A stretch of 64,000 bases of DNA from positions 10,992,001 through 11,056,000 of the forward strand of contig NC_030813.1 in NCBI RefSeq assembly GCF_001704415.2, written 5' to 3'. Under the pieces are notes generated by a model, which saw only the letters and a list, made by a program, of their open reading frames with translations, was not told where the DNA came from and ran no database searches. This document shows, piece by piece, positions 23,576-34,058 of this stretch (the first letter of the stretch is position 1; each line of letters opens with the position of its first letter). Made by a program: the position numbers and the translations under genes. This stretch comes from Capra hircus. Lineage: Eukaryota; Chordata; Mammalia; Artiodactyla; Bovidae.

Positions 23576-23598
23576 CTTAGCTCCTTCTAATATAATAT

Positions 23599-23817
23599 GT
23601 ATGCTTTGTGTGTAGTAAGTTGCTTGAATAATGTCCAACTCTTTGCGACCCTGTGGACTGTAGCCTGCCAGGCTCCTCTGTCCATGGGTGGAGAATACTG
23701 GAGTGGCTTGCCATGCCTTCCTGTAGGGGATTTTCCCAACCCAGGGGTTGAACCCACATCTCTTATGTATCTTGCATTGGCAGGCAGTTTCTTTACCCTA
23801 GCACCACCTTGGAAGCC
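23599..23817 (-). mobile_element. Bov-tA SINE in L2, with target duplication
   Basis: Second antisense SINE. The 12-bp direct repeat CTAATATAATAT at 23587-23598 and 23818-23829 bounds it exactly. It lacks the segment normally lying between CTCTGTCCATGGG and AATACTGGAG and carries an extra TCTTATGTATCTTGCATTGG near the B box. Confidence 0.93.
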
Positions 23818-23985
23818 CTAATATAATATACAGTTTGCCAACTTGTTTATGATCTTGATCTTACCCCACTAAAATATAAGCTTCCTGTTGGCAGAGATTT
23901 CTGTTTGCTCATTGCTATATCCTCTGTAACTAAAATGGTGCTAATACATAATAATATATAATAAATATATGTTGAATAATTAGCA

Positions 23986-25242
23986 ATAAAGTGGGAATTC
24001 TGAGAACAAAAAGTTAGCAGTGAAAGTGCCTAATCAACTACATTTTATACAGTGTGAATGAAGACTTACTTAGTTTTCCTGTTAGTCATCTTTAAGCAGC
24101 TAAGATCTTTAGCAGGTCAAGAATATTAAGGAGATGTGTCTCAATTGCCCAAAATAGCTCACTTAGAATTGGAAATTTCACACTATAGAAGCAATGCCAT
24201 TGCTGTGCTATTTCTTTTTCAAAAGAAAAATCCATTTGTAATACAGAGCTCTCCAGAGATTTGTCACCATTTACTAGGCTTCACTCCACAAAGTGTCAGG
24301 ACTGACCCAGCCAATTTCCAGGGTCACGCAGTCATTGCTTTTATCACTTATGAAAACAGAAGACAATTTCAGTACCCAAAACACAGTGCAAAAATCAATG
24401 ATCCTAGAATCATTCTCAAAGTTGACAATGTGATTCCAAGTCCTTATTAAAAGGAAAAATAGATAATGAGATCTGTTTTCTTTGGCACTAGTGGCACTCC
24501 ATGGAAGTTGTGTAATTAGGAGGACAAATCAATAATTTAAGTTTGAAAGGACATTGTTAAATGCATTGTCTCTTTGCTATGAGTATATTCATTTATGCTT
24601 TACAAGTCTATTCATTTATGTAATCATCATTTCATTTATTTTTCTTTTATATTCATTTATTAAGTATCTGTGATGAATTTATTTAATACAAATTTTTATT
24701 TGCTATTTTCTTTAAAAAATATTTATAAAACAAGCATGCTACTAGGAGTGGGCATATTAAACCATCCTAAAATATGTTAGGTCTGGTTTCATAATAACAG
24801 GGAAAAATGCCTTTTGTCTGACTCTTCTCCTGTCTGTATCAGGACCTCCCTCTATTGTTCAGGTTTCTCTTCAGCTGTTGTGATCGATCTAGGGAATGTC
24901 TCTGGTCTGTCCATGAATTCAAATCTCCCCAATCCCGTTTTTCTCCTTTTCTCCCCTCTATGGTGTGCCAGGTCTTCTAAAAAGTACCTACCAATGATGG
25001 CAACAAAACTGTTCTTTCTGGCTCTTGTGTTGTGCCTGTAGATATTTTGGCCCATATATTAGGATGCAGTTATCCTATGAAGGGGTATTCCTTTACGTGC
25101 TGGCAGAAAGGTGCTTGCAAGTCATCGACATTAATACATTAGAGCAATGTTATTTCAATGCAATCTATTCACCTTCTCTTGTTATGATATGGTTTCACCA
25201 TGGAGTTGATCTGTGACATTTATTATTTAAAGACTGATCGCA
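23986..25242. other. Unrecognised intronic sequence
   Basis: No repeat family recognised. An open frame of 104 codons at 24136-24450 has no resemblance I can name and no splice context. Confidence 0.45.
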
Positions 25243-25929
25243 TGTCGGTCAGTCTGGTGGCCGCATCCTGCAGCGGTATAACAGGGTGTCAGTTCTGGCC
25301 AAACATTAAGGTCAGGTTTAGGTGGTGAAGGCATCTAGCCACAAGTCCAGTGGTCAGTGACACAGCCCTGACTGCAGAAGAGAATTCCCGCAAAGACTGA
25401 AGGTATTGAAACAAGTAAAGTGCTTATTAGAATGAAAAGAGTACAGTTATTTGTACAGGCACAGAGGCAGGCTCAGAGACTGAGTCGCGCCCTTGTGGTG
25501 ATTTGAATCACTTTTATGGGGCATTTCTTCCAGGTTCTCTTTGGCTAATCATTTTGATTTTCCTGGTTCTGAGTCTATATTTGGTATATCTCAGGAACCT
25601 CCCATGTGTGTACTCATGTCTTAACCAAGATGGATTCTAATGAAGAGGCATATGGGTGGTTGATATCATTTATCATGAGGTGACACTCCCTCCCTTTTGT
25701 ACCTCCAAGGAGCCTTTCTGCACATGTGTAATCCAGGAGGTCTCCTTAACTTCGAGAATGAGGATTATGTGGTCTTTTATCTCTTACCTGGGCAGGGCCC
25801 AGCCTCTTTCAGCATCCTGCTTTTACAGAGTTTCTGCTATTATGGAGATTTTGTCCACAGGGGAGAAACTGTTCAGCCTGGGGCCCATCTATTTCCTGCC
25901 TCAAGTCTCCTAGTTATTTTCTTTGTACA
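25243..25929 (-). mobile_element. Solo LTR of an endogenous retrovirus (old copy)
   Basis: On the minus strand this has the architecture of an LTR. An upstream U3-like region is followed by a TATA-like ATAAAAG (complement of 25511-25517), then an R-like start with the CAGTCTCTGAGCC motif at about 25470-25490, a poly(A)-signal-like TAATAAGCACTTT at about 25418-25430, and a U5-like stretch to the end. Read on the plus strand, the edges are TG (25243) and CA (25929). No gag, pol or env sequence flanks it, so internal parts were probably lost by recombination between two LTRs. By memory it recalls bovine BTLTR1-type LTRs; this is not verified. The element's own promoter would point opposite to the NDST exons. 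Confidence 0.7.
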
Positions 25930-25955
25930 CTGGCTGATCAACATAAGATTTAATG

Positions 25956-26168
25956 TTTTTGTTGTTCAGTTGCTAAGTCGTATCTGATTCTTTTGAGACT
26001 CTATGGGCTATAGCCCACCAGGCTCCTCTGTCTGTGAGATTTCCTAAGCAAGAGTACTGGAGTAGATTGCCACGCCCTCCTCCAGGGGATCTTCCTGACC
26101 CAGGGACCAGACTTGCACCTCCTGCCTTGGCAGGCTGATTCTTTACCACTGAGCCACCAGGGAAGCCC
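25956..26168 (-). mobile_element. Bov-tA SINE, full length
   Basis: Antisense copy from GTTTTTGTTGTTCAGTTGCT to GAGCCACCAGGGAAGCCC, about 27 bp beyond the LTR. The B-box region is altered (GGGACCAGACTTGCACC). Confidence 0.93.
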
Positions 26169-26944
26169 AGGAATTAATAATCATATATGATAGTAACCAG
26201 CTAGACAAATAAATGTTTCTCATGTATTAATGAATTTTCTTGAAGATAAACCATGCAGTACTTTAGCAAACTCTCTCTTCGGTTTTCCTAGAATTCAAGC
26301 CACTGACATCTCACCTGAACCCCTTAAACCTTTTCTATTTATTAGAAAGGGGAAAGACCACCTGTATCAGTCAGATTTCCATGACAGACGCAGAAGCCAT
26401 TTGGAGCTTTTTTAAACAAAGAGAGTTTTTATTCAGCAATTCAAGATTCAAGTACTTCCAAAACTTTGGAAAGGCTGATGGAGCAGATTCTAGGCTGTAC
26501 TCCTCCTCTGGGACTTGCAGAGCCAGAGAGAACTGGCTCCCTAGGGGAGCAATCGTTTCTAAAGTTGCTACTGGAGCTCTGACAGAAGTGTAAGTTGTCA
26601 CTGCTCCCCTGCAAGTGGGCACCAAATTCTGCTTCAGAAAGGATCTTCCATACCAGCAACAGGAGCCAGGAGCTGCCAGGCTTTAGCATCTGTCCACCTA
26701 CTGCCTTCTGACATCTTTTCTAAGTGCTTCTGGTTGACTGAAACTTGTTTGCATCAAAAATGATAGCTGCAGAGTTTGGAAAGTGTATAATTTTGCTTTA
26801 TAACCCTTCCAAGTAAAAACAGTGGTAGGAGTTCTGACTCAGAAATACATTTATATTAAACTCAGTTCCCTATTGTCAGTAAAGTGCTTCTAGGCATTAC
26901 CTGGGAGTGGGGAGAGAGGGTCACAGTAGTAGTAACTGAGTAGA
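26169..26944. other. Unrecognised sequence with a possible old repeat at 26370-26750
   Basis: 26370-26750 begins TATCAGTCAGATTTCCATGA and is less AT-rich than its surroundings, which suggests an old LTR or DNA-transposon relic. I cannot assign a family. The rest shows nothing. Confidence 0.35.
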
Positions 26945-27140
26945 AAAGCAGAAGCAATGAGTTCAGAGGACTTGGGTACAGTTCTAGCTCTGACAGTTGT
27001 AAACACGAGCAGGTTATTTGCCTTCCCTGAGCTGCGGTTTCCATATGTGATAATAACATCCAGGCTACCTTACAGGGAAATTATGAGGGCAATGCTAGAC
27101 ATGAATGTAAAAAATCTTCATAAATATCAGATACTAAGCA
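26945..27140 (+). mobile_element. MIR SINE, diverged
   Basis: MIR core in order: GGGTACAGTTCTAGCTCTGA, then GCAGGTTATTTGCCTTCCCT, GTGATAATAACATCCAGGCT and CAGGGAAATTATGAGGGCAA. Head and 3' end are decayed. Confidence 0.7.
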
Positions 27141-27420
27141 GTTACAAGCAGATATGATCAGTAGGAAGGACTAATGAAGAGTTAAATAAGATGTCAATTA
27201 CTGTTAGGTATTTGGTGCTAAATATATTTTATTTTATTCTAGTTTTTGAAAACTGATAACCCTCTTTTTTAATGGTCTATAAATTACCCCATTATCTCAT
27301 TTTCAAGTCAACTGGGAATTTAACATAAATGGAAAATTAGATCAAGTTAAGCTCCCCATCGTTATTTGTGATGTCATGTCATTTATAATATCATAGAACT
27401 ACTAGAGCCTTTAAAAGACA

Positions 27421-27714
27421 TGTTTTTTTTTTTTTTTTTTAAATTGAAAAGGTTTAAATCTATGTTCATTTATTTTGGTTTTTTTTTTTTTAATTTTTTT
27501 TTATTTTTTATTTTTTATTTTTTTTTTATTTATTTTTTTTTTTTAAATTTTAAAATCTTAAATTCTTACATGCGTTCCCAAACATGAACCCCCCTCCCAC
27601 CTCCCTCCCCACAACATCTCTCTGGGTCATCCCCATGCACCTGCCCCAAGCAAGCTGCACCCTACGTCAGACATGGACTGGCGATTCAATTCTTACATGA
27701 CAGTATACATGTTA
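27421..27714 (-). mobile_element. L1 3' end with a long T-rich tail
   Basis: 27421-27545 is T-rich with two near-pure T runs (about 27422-27440 and 27479-27492) and TTTTTTATTTTTTATTTTTT repeats, i.e. an expanded antisense A-tail. It is followed by antisense L1 3' UTR (GCGTTCCCAAACATGAACCC, CCTCCCCACAACATCTCTCT) to about 27714. 27421-27478 may be the A-tail of another small insertion. Confidence 0.83.
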
Positions 27715-28369
27715 GAATTCCCATTAATAATTTACTCTGTCATTTGTATTTCTAATTTTGTAATCTCAAATGTTTCCTATATTCACATTAGAAAAATATT
27801 TCAAATTTTTAATTTTTTGTGATCTTGTGAAAATATATTTAGTTCACTTTTTAGTTGACCAAGTCACTGTGAAGTATGTTTTAAGCTCTAGACAGTAAAG
27901 AATGAAGGTTTCTACAGCAAGCCTCTTGATAACAGAAAAAAAGAGTTACTAGGGAATTACTTTTCATTTTGTGTTATCATTTAGATGGAAAAAGTATAAA
28001 CCCATAATTATCTAGTGTGATTTACTATTTTGATTGAGCTCCAGTTGTCAGTGTGATAAGATGACTTTATGAGCAGTAGAACATTAAGCCCCCAGAAATC
28101 AATAGATATAATAAAATCCTTTTACTGTCCCTTCCTTGCTACTCATCAAATCAATTGCTTTTTACCTTCTGATTTTTTTCATGAAAGTTCTACAATTCAT
28201 TTTACTACCTGTCAAAAGTGAAATGTCTGTTATTGTTGTTTTTTTTTTCTGAAGAGATACATTTGTTTAATATTTCAATTCTTTCATGATTTTATTTTCT
28301 ATCTCATTGCTTCTAGAAGATTCACATACTTATCTAGTGTTCTGAGTCCAAAATTTGGAATAAAGTATT
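27715..28369. other. Unrecognised AT-rich intronic sequence
   Basis: Nothing recognised apart from a T9-T10 run at about 28238. Confidence 0.5.
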
Positions 28370-28697
28370 GAAGTGAAAGTGAAAGTTGCTCAGTTGTGTC
28401 CGACTCTTTGCGACCACATGGACTATACAGTCCGTGGAATTCTTCTGGAATCCTTCCAGTCCATGGAAGAATACTGGTGTGGGTAGCCTTTCCCTTCTCC
28501 AAGGGATCTTCCCAACCCAGGGATCATATCCAGGTCTACCGCATTGCAGGTGGATTCTTTACCAGCTGAGCCACAAAGGAAGCCCAAGAATACTGGAGTG
28601 AGTAGCCTATCCCTTCTCCATCAGATCTTCCCAACACAGGAATTGAACCAGGGTCTCCCGCGTCCCAGGCGGATTCTTTACCAGCTGTGCTACTAGA
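28370..28697 (-). mobile_element. Dimeric Bov-tA SINE
   Basis: Antisense. A complete unit 28370-28585 (GAAGTGAAAGTGAAAGTTGC to GCCACAAAGGAAGCCC) is joined directly, through AAGAATACTGGAGTGAG, to a second head-side half unit ending GATTCTTTACCAGCTGTGC. The second half lacks the SINE 3' part. The joint has the same form as in the dimer at 49154-49476, so it is likely a subfamily structure and not a local accident. Confidence 0.88.
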
Positions 28698-29939
28698 AGT
28701 GATAAAAACGAGGACTAACAAAGTGGTTGGTAAAGATGTTAGAATTCATGCCCTGTTGAATTTGTTATTCTTTTAATCATGGAACAAGACTAATACAAAA
28801 CCGTATGAATCACTGGAAAGAATAATAAGAATATAACAGGTTGTCATCCCCTCTTTTTGTACATCAGAACTACTTCTCTCAGCACCAGTCACACAACTCC
28901 TATTTACCAGGCAGAGAGATTTGAACACACTTGATCTTAGACTTCTCTCATGAGAAAGTTTATCTGTATGTCATACCCAGTGCATTCACGTTTTGACTGC
29001 TGCATGATACTGAACCTCAGAAGGCTTTGGGACCATTCACTGAGCAACGTGGAACTAACCAGAGAGATCTAAGGCTTTTCCCAGTACATGTTCCCCAGTG
29101 AGTGTCAGCATAAAAGTAGTTACCTTTTCCTTCCGGTAGTTTCCTAGTAGTTTTATAACTAGACTTTGCCAACCATACTTTATATTGAAAACATAAGCTC
29201 CTGGAAGAAGTATTTTTCTTCTGCGTGCACAAAGAAATGAATTTTCCCTGGTACCTAGCCAAAGACTCCAGCTCATTTTACAGCATTGATTTCATAATTC
29301 AGTTTTTCTACGGAGCCATTTATTGTAATAGATGTTAGAAAATACATACTCCTAGTGAAAGAGAGGTGAATCTGGCTGTACAGTGAGGGCCAGACTGTGA
29401 AAGGAAGAATGAAGGAGACTTGCAAAATCTTTAGGGCCTATCTTCTGAACTGAATGTGGCGTTGACTTAGGCATTATAGACACGTGATCCGTTCACTGCT
29501 TGCTTATTATGCCACACTGAATTCTTTCCCTGTTCTGTCTATCATATAATAGAAAATATATGTGACAATTGTCAAGGCAACACTTTTTTGGTGTTCTGTT
29601 TTTTGATTCAGTCAGCCTTCATGTATTACTGATTACTGTCATTTACACCGTCAATTGATGAGATTCAACCCTTCAAGGCATCTTTATAAGGCAGATAAGC
29701 ATTTAAAGGGAGAAATACAAAGAAGCAGAGATTAGAAGACTGCAGGTCGATATCATGTAGTTTACAATGTAATACCATCCATCTACAGTTTTCTCATATT
29801 ATTGTTTTAAATGTATCCTTCTCTTCCTTTAGAGTTCACTGTTTACCCAAGACAAGCATCTCATAGTAAACAGCAGGTTTTATAAAAATAAATTGAGCTG
29901 CTAAGTTCCAAAACCAATCTTCACTTTTCCTTTACCCAC
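28698..29939. other. Unrecognised intronic sequence
   Basis: No exon, RNA gene or repeat family recognised. Confidence 0.5.
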
Positions 29940-30434
29940 TGTATCCACAACATCACTGACTCTCATATGGCGTTTTTTCATAGGCTTTTAATCTGACCAC
30001 CAACAATCTAGGTTAGGTCCTCACGTTCCCTCTAAACTGTACCATTGCAATAGCTTTCTAATGCACAGGCTTGATTTACATCTTCCTCACTTCTGGTTCA
30101 TCTTCACATGTTGTCACTCTATCCTGCTTCCTAAGACATAGAGCAGTCACGACCCTCCATGATCACAGAGCTTCCTTGTCTGTGCCATTCAAATACATTA
30201 ATTCCCAGTCCCTGATGTTAACAGTAAAAGCTCATCACATTATTGAACATACTTACCTTTTTGGTTGTCTTCAACATCATAGACACATACACCCTACATT
30301 GTGCTATACCATCTCTTAGTTGGGCAACTTACACATGTGCCATGTTTTTGTTGTTGTTCTTTTCTGAGTAGAGGCCATGTCTTTTTGCTATCTTCCTCCC
30401 AAACTTTCTGTATTCAAAATTCAGAATTAATCTT
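29940..30434 (+). mobile_element. Possible diverged L2 fragment
   Basis: CCATTGCAATAGCTTTCTAA at about 30042 matches the L2 text for tACTGCAATAGCCTCCTAA, and the surrounding pyrimidine-rich composition agrees with L2. It is too diverged for firm edges. Confidence 0.4.
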
Positions 30435-30626
30435 AGCTTCCCAGCTGACAGAGAACCCGTCTGCTAACTCAGGAGATGCAGTTTCAGTCCTTGGGACAGG
30501 AAGATCCACTGGAGTAGGAAATGGCAACCTACTCCAATATTCCTGCCTAGAAAATTCCATGGAGAGAGAAATTCGGCAGGCTACAGTTCATGGGTTTGCA
30601 AATAGTCAGACATGACTGAGCAACAT
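30435..30626 (+). mobile_element. Bov-tA SINE upstream of the exon pair
   Basis: Plus-strand copy from AGCTTCCCAGCTGACAGAGA through CCACTGGAGTAGGAAATGGC to CAGACATGACTGAGCAAC. Diverged, with a decayed B box (AGTTTCAGTCC). It is the nearest plus-oriented SINE upstream of the NDST exons. Confidence 0.88.
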
Positions 30627-30719
30627 GCCCAACGAATTTACTATGATTATCATAAGATCATGAGTTACTGAAGGACAAAATGCCATCCTATTAGTTTTTA
30701 TATATTTCATCCTTTGCAT

Positions 30720-31755
30720 CAGTTCAGTTCAGTCACTCAGTCGTGTCCAACTCTTTGCGACCCCATGAATCGCAGCACGCCAGGCCTCCCTGTCTATCAC
30801 TATCTCCCGGAGTTCACTCAGACTCACGTCCATCAAGTCAGTGATGCCATCCAGCCATCTCATCCTGGGTCGTCCCCTTCTCCTCCTGCCCCCAATCTCT
30901 CCCAACATCAGATTCTTTTCCAATGAGTCAACTCTTCGCATGAGGTGTCCAAAGTACTGGAGCTTCAGCTTTAGCATCATTCCTTCCAAAGAAATCCCAG
31001 GGTTGATCTCCTTCAGAATGGACTGGTTGGATCTCCTTGCAGTCCAAGGGACCCTCAGGAGTCTTCTCCAACACCACAGTTCAAATGCATTAATTCTTCG
31101 GCGCTCAGCCTTCTTCCCAGTCCAACTCTCACATCCATACATGACCACAGGAAAAACCATAGCCTTGACTAAGCGGACCTTATTCAGCAAAGTAATGTCT
31201 CTGGTCTTGAATATACTATCTAGGTTGGTCATAACTTTTCTTCCAAGGAGTAAGCGTCTTTTAATTTCATGGCTGCAATCACCATCGGCAGTGATTTTGG
31301 AGCCCCCAAAAATAAAGTCTGACACTGTTTCTACTGTTTCCCCATCTATTTCCCATGATGTGATGGGACCAGATGCCATGATCTTCGTTTTCTGAATGTT
31401 GAGCTTTAAGCCAACTTTTTCACTCTCGTCTTTCACTTTCATCAAGAGGCTTTTTAGCTCCTCTTCACTTTCTGCCATAAGGGTGGTGTCATCTGCATAT
31501 CTGAGGTTATTGATGTTTCTCCCGGCAATCTTGATTCCAGCTTGTGTTTCTTCCAGTCCCGTGTTTCTCATGGTGTACTCTGCATAGAAGTTAAATAAGC
31601 AGGGTGACAATATACAGCCTTGACGTACTCCTTTTCCTATTTGGAACCAGTCTGTTGTTCCATGTCCAGTTCTAACTGTTGCTTCCTGACCTGCATACAG
31701 ATTTCTCAAGAGGCAGGCCAGGTGGTCTGGTATTCCCATCTCTTTCAGAATTTTC
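30720..31755 (-). mobile_element. BovB 3' fragment, copy D, beside the NDST exon
   Basis: Minus-strand BovB covering the reverse transcriptase active site to the 3' tail (CAGTTCAGTTCAGTCACTCA at its plus-strand left end). The 5' truncation falls at AATTTTC (31749-31755), only 89 bp before the exon at 31845. It is the least decayed copy here, with no in-frame stop over its whole length. No clear target duplication was found. It lies antisense to the host gene. Confidence 0.95.
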
Positions 31756-31757
31756 AA
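30729..31757 (-). pseudogene. Open BovB reverse transcriptase C-terminal fragment
   Basis: A frame of 342 codons open from the truncation joint to the natural stop. It has no start of its own; the first ATG is codon 7. In order: GVRQGCILSPCLFN (residues 43-56), NLRYADDTTLMA with intact YADD (87-90), the thumb segment KLNIQKTKIMASGPITSW, and the C-terminal region with LLRVPWTARRSNQSILKEIN, GGRRRRGRPRMRWLDGI and the terminal WTRLSD. The AP-endonuclease domain and the first part of the polymerase (fingers) are missing, so it cannot act alone. The arginine codon that is a stop in five other copies is still CGA here (complement of 31098-31100). Its preservation suggests it is among the youngest copies. 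Confidence 0.9.
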
Positions 31758-31799
31758 TATGTCCTAAATAGGTATTTGTGGAAATGATTTTAATTAAAT

Positions 31800-31844
31800 T
31801 CAACTGACCACATGGCATATGATGTTATTCTGGCTTTCTTTTAG
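31800..31844 (+). promoter_or_regulatory. NDST4: Branch site and polypyrimidine acceptor of the first NDST exon
   Basis: A likely branch-point CTGAC lies at 31804-31808, 36 bases before the AG. A pyrimidine-rich TTCTGGCTTTCTTTTAG leads to the acceptor AG at 31843-31844. The BovB fragment ends 44 bp before this segment, so the whole acceptor apparatus is host sequence. Confidence 0.65.
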
Positions 31845-32030
31845 GAACATGGAATACCTATCGACATGGGCTATGCAGTGGCACCACATCACTCAGGGGT
31901 CTACCCAGTTCATATTCAGCTGTATGCAGCTTGGAAGAAGGTCTGGGGTATTCAGGTCACCAGCACTGAAGAGTATCCACATTTGAAACCTGCACGATAC
32001 CGAAAGGGCTTCATTCACAATAGCATCATG
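31845..32030 (+). CDS. NDST4: Internal exon of heparan sulfate N-deacetylase/N-sulfotransferase (NDST4, possibly NDST3)
   Basis: An exon of 186 bases (62 codons), phase 0 at both ends, with acceptor TTTCTTTTAG and donor GTGAGT. The peptide begins EHGIPIDMGYAVAPHHSGVY, continues KKVWGIQVTSTEEYPHLKPA and ends KGFIHNSIM. This is the conserved second half of the N-deacetylase domain of NDSTs, Golgi type II membrane enzymes that remove the N-acetyl group from GlcNAc in heparan sulfate and then sulfate the free amine. The paired histidines of PHHSG are conserved in the family; a role in metal or substrate binding is inference. Residues IPIDMG, HIQLYAAW and KVWGIQ fit NDST4 best as I recall the paralogues; NDST3 is the alternative. 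No frameshift or stop. Confidence 0.85.
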
Positions 32031-33929
32031 GTGAGTATGTATTATTGTGTGTATCAAAGGCTCTCAGTACCTACATGTGCAATGAAGACAAAATCTAACT
32101 TCCAAAAAATTCTTTCACATGAGTATCATAAATCCCTTGCACGCCATGATGGTCACACATTAATACACTGCTTGGCTATAGACTTGCTTTTTAAGCTGTG
32201 GGGTAGTTTTGGCAAATTCGAGACAAGCTCAGAATGTTGGAAGCAGGTTTCATGTAGGTCATCCCCTGCAGTTTCTGGATTTTTCTAGGGACCTTATACT
32301 TCTGGGGAATTTCTCTAGGTCCATTTGTTTGGCTGGTTCTATTTAGTTTTCTAGGCAAAATGTAAGTTCATAAATCAAGAAAACACCTCTCAAATCACTA
32401 CACTATCAACAGACAGAATCTAACAAATAGTATCCAAGAGCTAAATTTATCCACTCAGTTTATTTTCAGTTTCAGACACTGAAGAATATCTTAGGATAGC
32501 AGTTTTTCATTGTTTTCTTCCTAGCATATTATAAAAATGAAGGTATATATTTTATTTTCAAATATATTAACTGTAAAATAATAATTTGATGGAAGGATGA
32601 TGCATATGTTCCTGTAAATGAAAATAAAACCAAAAGTATATCAGATGGGAATTTAGAATTATTTATGAGAATGAAAAAAAATTGTCTTGTTTTGCTTTGT
32701 GATAAAAATAGCTCACGTTTAAACATCCATCCCCACATCCAGTGCCTTAGGTCATGTTCTCATCACTGGTTGCCAAGATCATAGGAAAGGTTTACAACTG
32801 TTCTCCCTCCTTTAAATATTTACACCTTTTCAACCAATTATTCAGGTTACTGCTAGAATAATCTGCCTATCTATCTTTCTACTCAATAAGTATCTAACAC
32901 CAAAGAAAAAGTAATAGTACACATGTTAACAGAGATAATACTTAACATTCATTAATCATAAAACTTTAATTTTTTAATTGTAAATTGGTACTAGAGGACC
33001 TAAAGAAGCCTCAGATTTAATGGATCTATTTAAAATTCAACTAAAGGTATTGATGTCCATAGAAATCCAGCAGATATTAAAAGTTCTACCCTGATATAAA
33101 TGCAGATCAGAGTGAAAGCAGTTTTTCCTTGATTGAGTAGTAGTGTGACCATTTGATATATTATTAAATAGAAACATTCCTTTAAGTCAGCACTATGTAG
33201 TTTCATTTACTTTGGTTTTAATAAAAGCTATTATGAAAATTAAGCAAGGAATAAATAGTTATTCCATGCAATTGAATACATGTCCTCAACCCCATTAGAT
33301 TATAAGTAGTTTATTATTCAATAAAAAGTTTTTGGAATAAAACTATCTATTTACTTTCTCTGTTGAACGTTCTGAGTTACAACAGAATTAACCACAAGAC
33401 ATGCCAGAAGCAATCATTAGATACTTTGACTATTACTGGGATTAAAACTTTAATTCAGAGTAGTAAAAACAAAACAGAGTGGTGAGGCTGATGAAAACTC
33501 ATTGTTTTGAATCTCAGAGCCTGAGGACTCTGAGATTTAAGTACATGTAAACTGTATTTCCAGATCAAGGGAAAAAGCATTCTAATACCATGAAAAATGT
33601 AACCTTGGAGAGTCTCTATATTTGAATTAAATTAACCCTAAGAAGCCTTTTTTTTTTTTAACCAGTTCTGTAATATAACTCACCTGGTAGGTGAAATTTA
33701 CAGGCATGAATGAAAATGTTGTAACGTATATGCCCTATGACTTTGATTGGGCAGCTCTCTTAATATTTACATTATTACACCAGTGTCAACTCTTGATTAC
33801 AGTAAGATTTTGGCTTTATCCACTGGGAAACTCCAATAGGAATGATAATATGCAGACTCTGAAGTCATGACACAGCAATGGAACTTTTAATTAAGTCATG
33901 TCAATATGCTGGGTTTCCTTTTTCTTCAG
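32031..33929 (+). other. NDST4: Intron between the two NDST exons
   Basis: 1,899 bp with donor GTGAGT and acceptor TTTTTCTTCAG. Notably free of SINEs and LINEs, unlike everything around it. AT-rich, with a T10 run at about 33649-33659. The open frame continuing from the exon to 32288 is read-through into the intron and is not coding. Confidence 0.8.
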
Positions 33930-34058
33930 GTCCTCCCTCGACAGACCTGTGGGTTGTTCACACACACTATTTTCTACAGAGAGTATCCAGGAGGCCCCCA
34001 AGAACTGGATAAAAGTATCAGAGGAGGTGAACTTTTCCTGACAATCCTTCTAAACCCA
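33930..34058 (+). CDS. NDST4: Next internal exon of the NDST gene
   Basis: An exon of 129 bases (43 codons), phase 0 at both ends, with acceptor TTTTTCTTCAG and donor GTAAGT. The peptide is VLPRQTCGLFTHTIFYREYP then GGPQELDKSIRGGELFLTIL and LNP, directly continuing the previous exon, still in the N-deacetylase half and before the segment that leads to the sulfotransferase domain. The cysteine in RQTCGLF and the THTIFY block are strongly conserved in NDSTs. GGPQELDKSI fits NDST4 or NDST3 better than NDST1 or NDST2, as I recall those sequences. The following exon is not found up to 64000, so the next intron is longer than 29.9 kb. Confidence 0.85.

Larger units (their letters stand above)
21900..23985 (+). 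mobile_element. Long L2 relic, interrupted by two SINEs
   Basis: Plus-strand L2 recognised by its 3' half in order: TTATACAAACCTACTAACTG at about 22724, ACTCTCAACATAGCAGCCTG at about 22777, CCCCTCTGCCTGGAATGATC at about 23152, then after the two SINEs CCACTAAAATATAAGCTTCC at about 23866 and the end AATAAATATATGTTGAATAA at about 23961. The left edge is uncertain; recognisable similarity begins around 22200. L2 died out long before ruminants. About 1.6 kb after removal of the SINEs is long for an L2 copy. Confidence 0.72.

Noticed and set aside
24136..24450. 104-codon frame with mixed composition
   Set aside because: No recognisable family, no splice or promoter context; expected by chance in 64 kb.
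25234..25939. CTGATC on both sides of the LTR as a target duplication
   Set aside because: The repeats do not touch the TG and CA edges and differ in distance from them, so they are probably coincidental.
30841..31395. 184-codon plus-strand frame as a gene
   Set aside because: It is the antisense of BovB coding sequence and recurs in other BovB copies; kept only as an observation on composition.
31866..32288. 140-codon plus-strand open frame overlapping the NDST exon
   Set aside because: Only the part to 32030 is exon; a GTGAGT donor follows and the rest has no NDST similarity.
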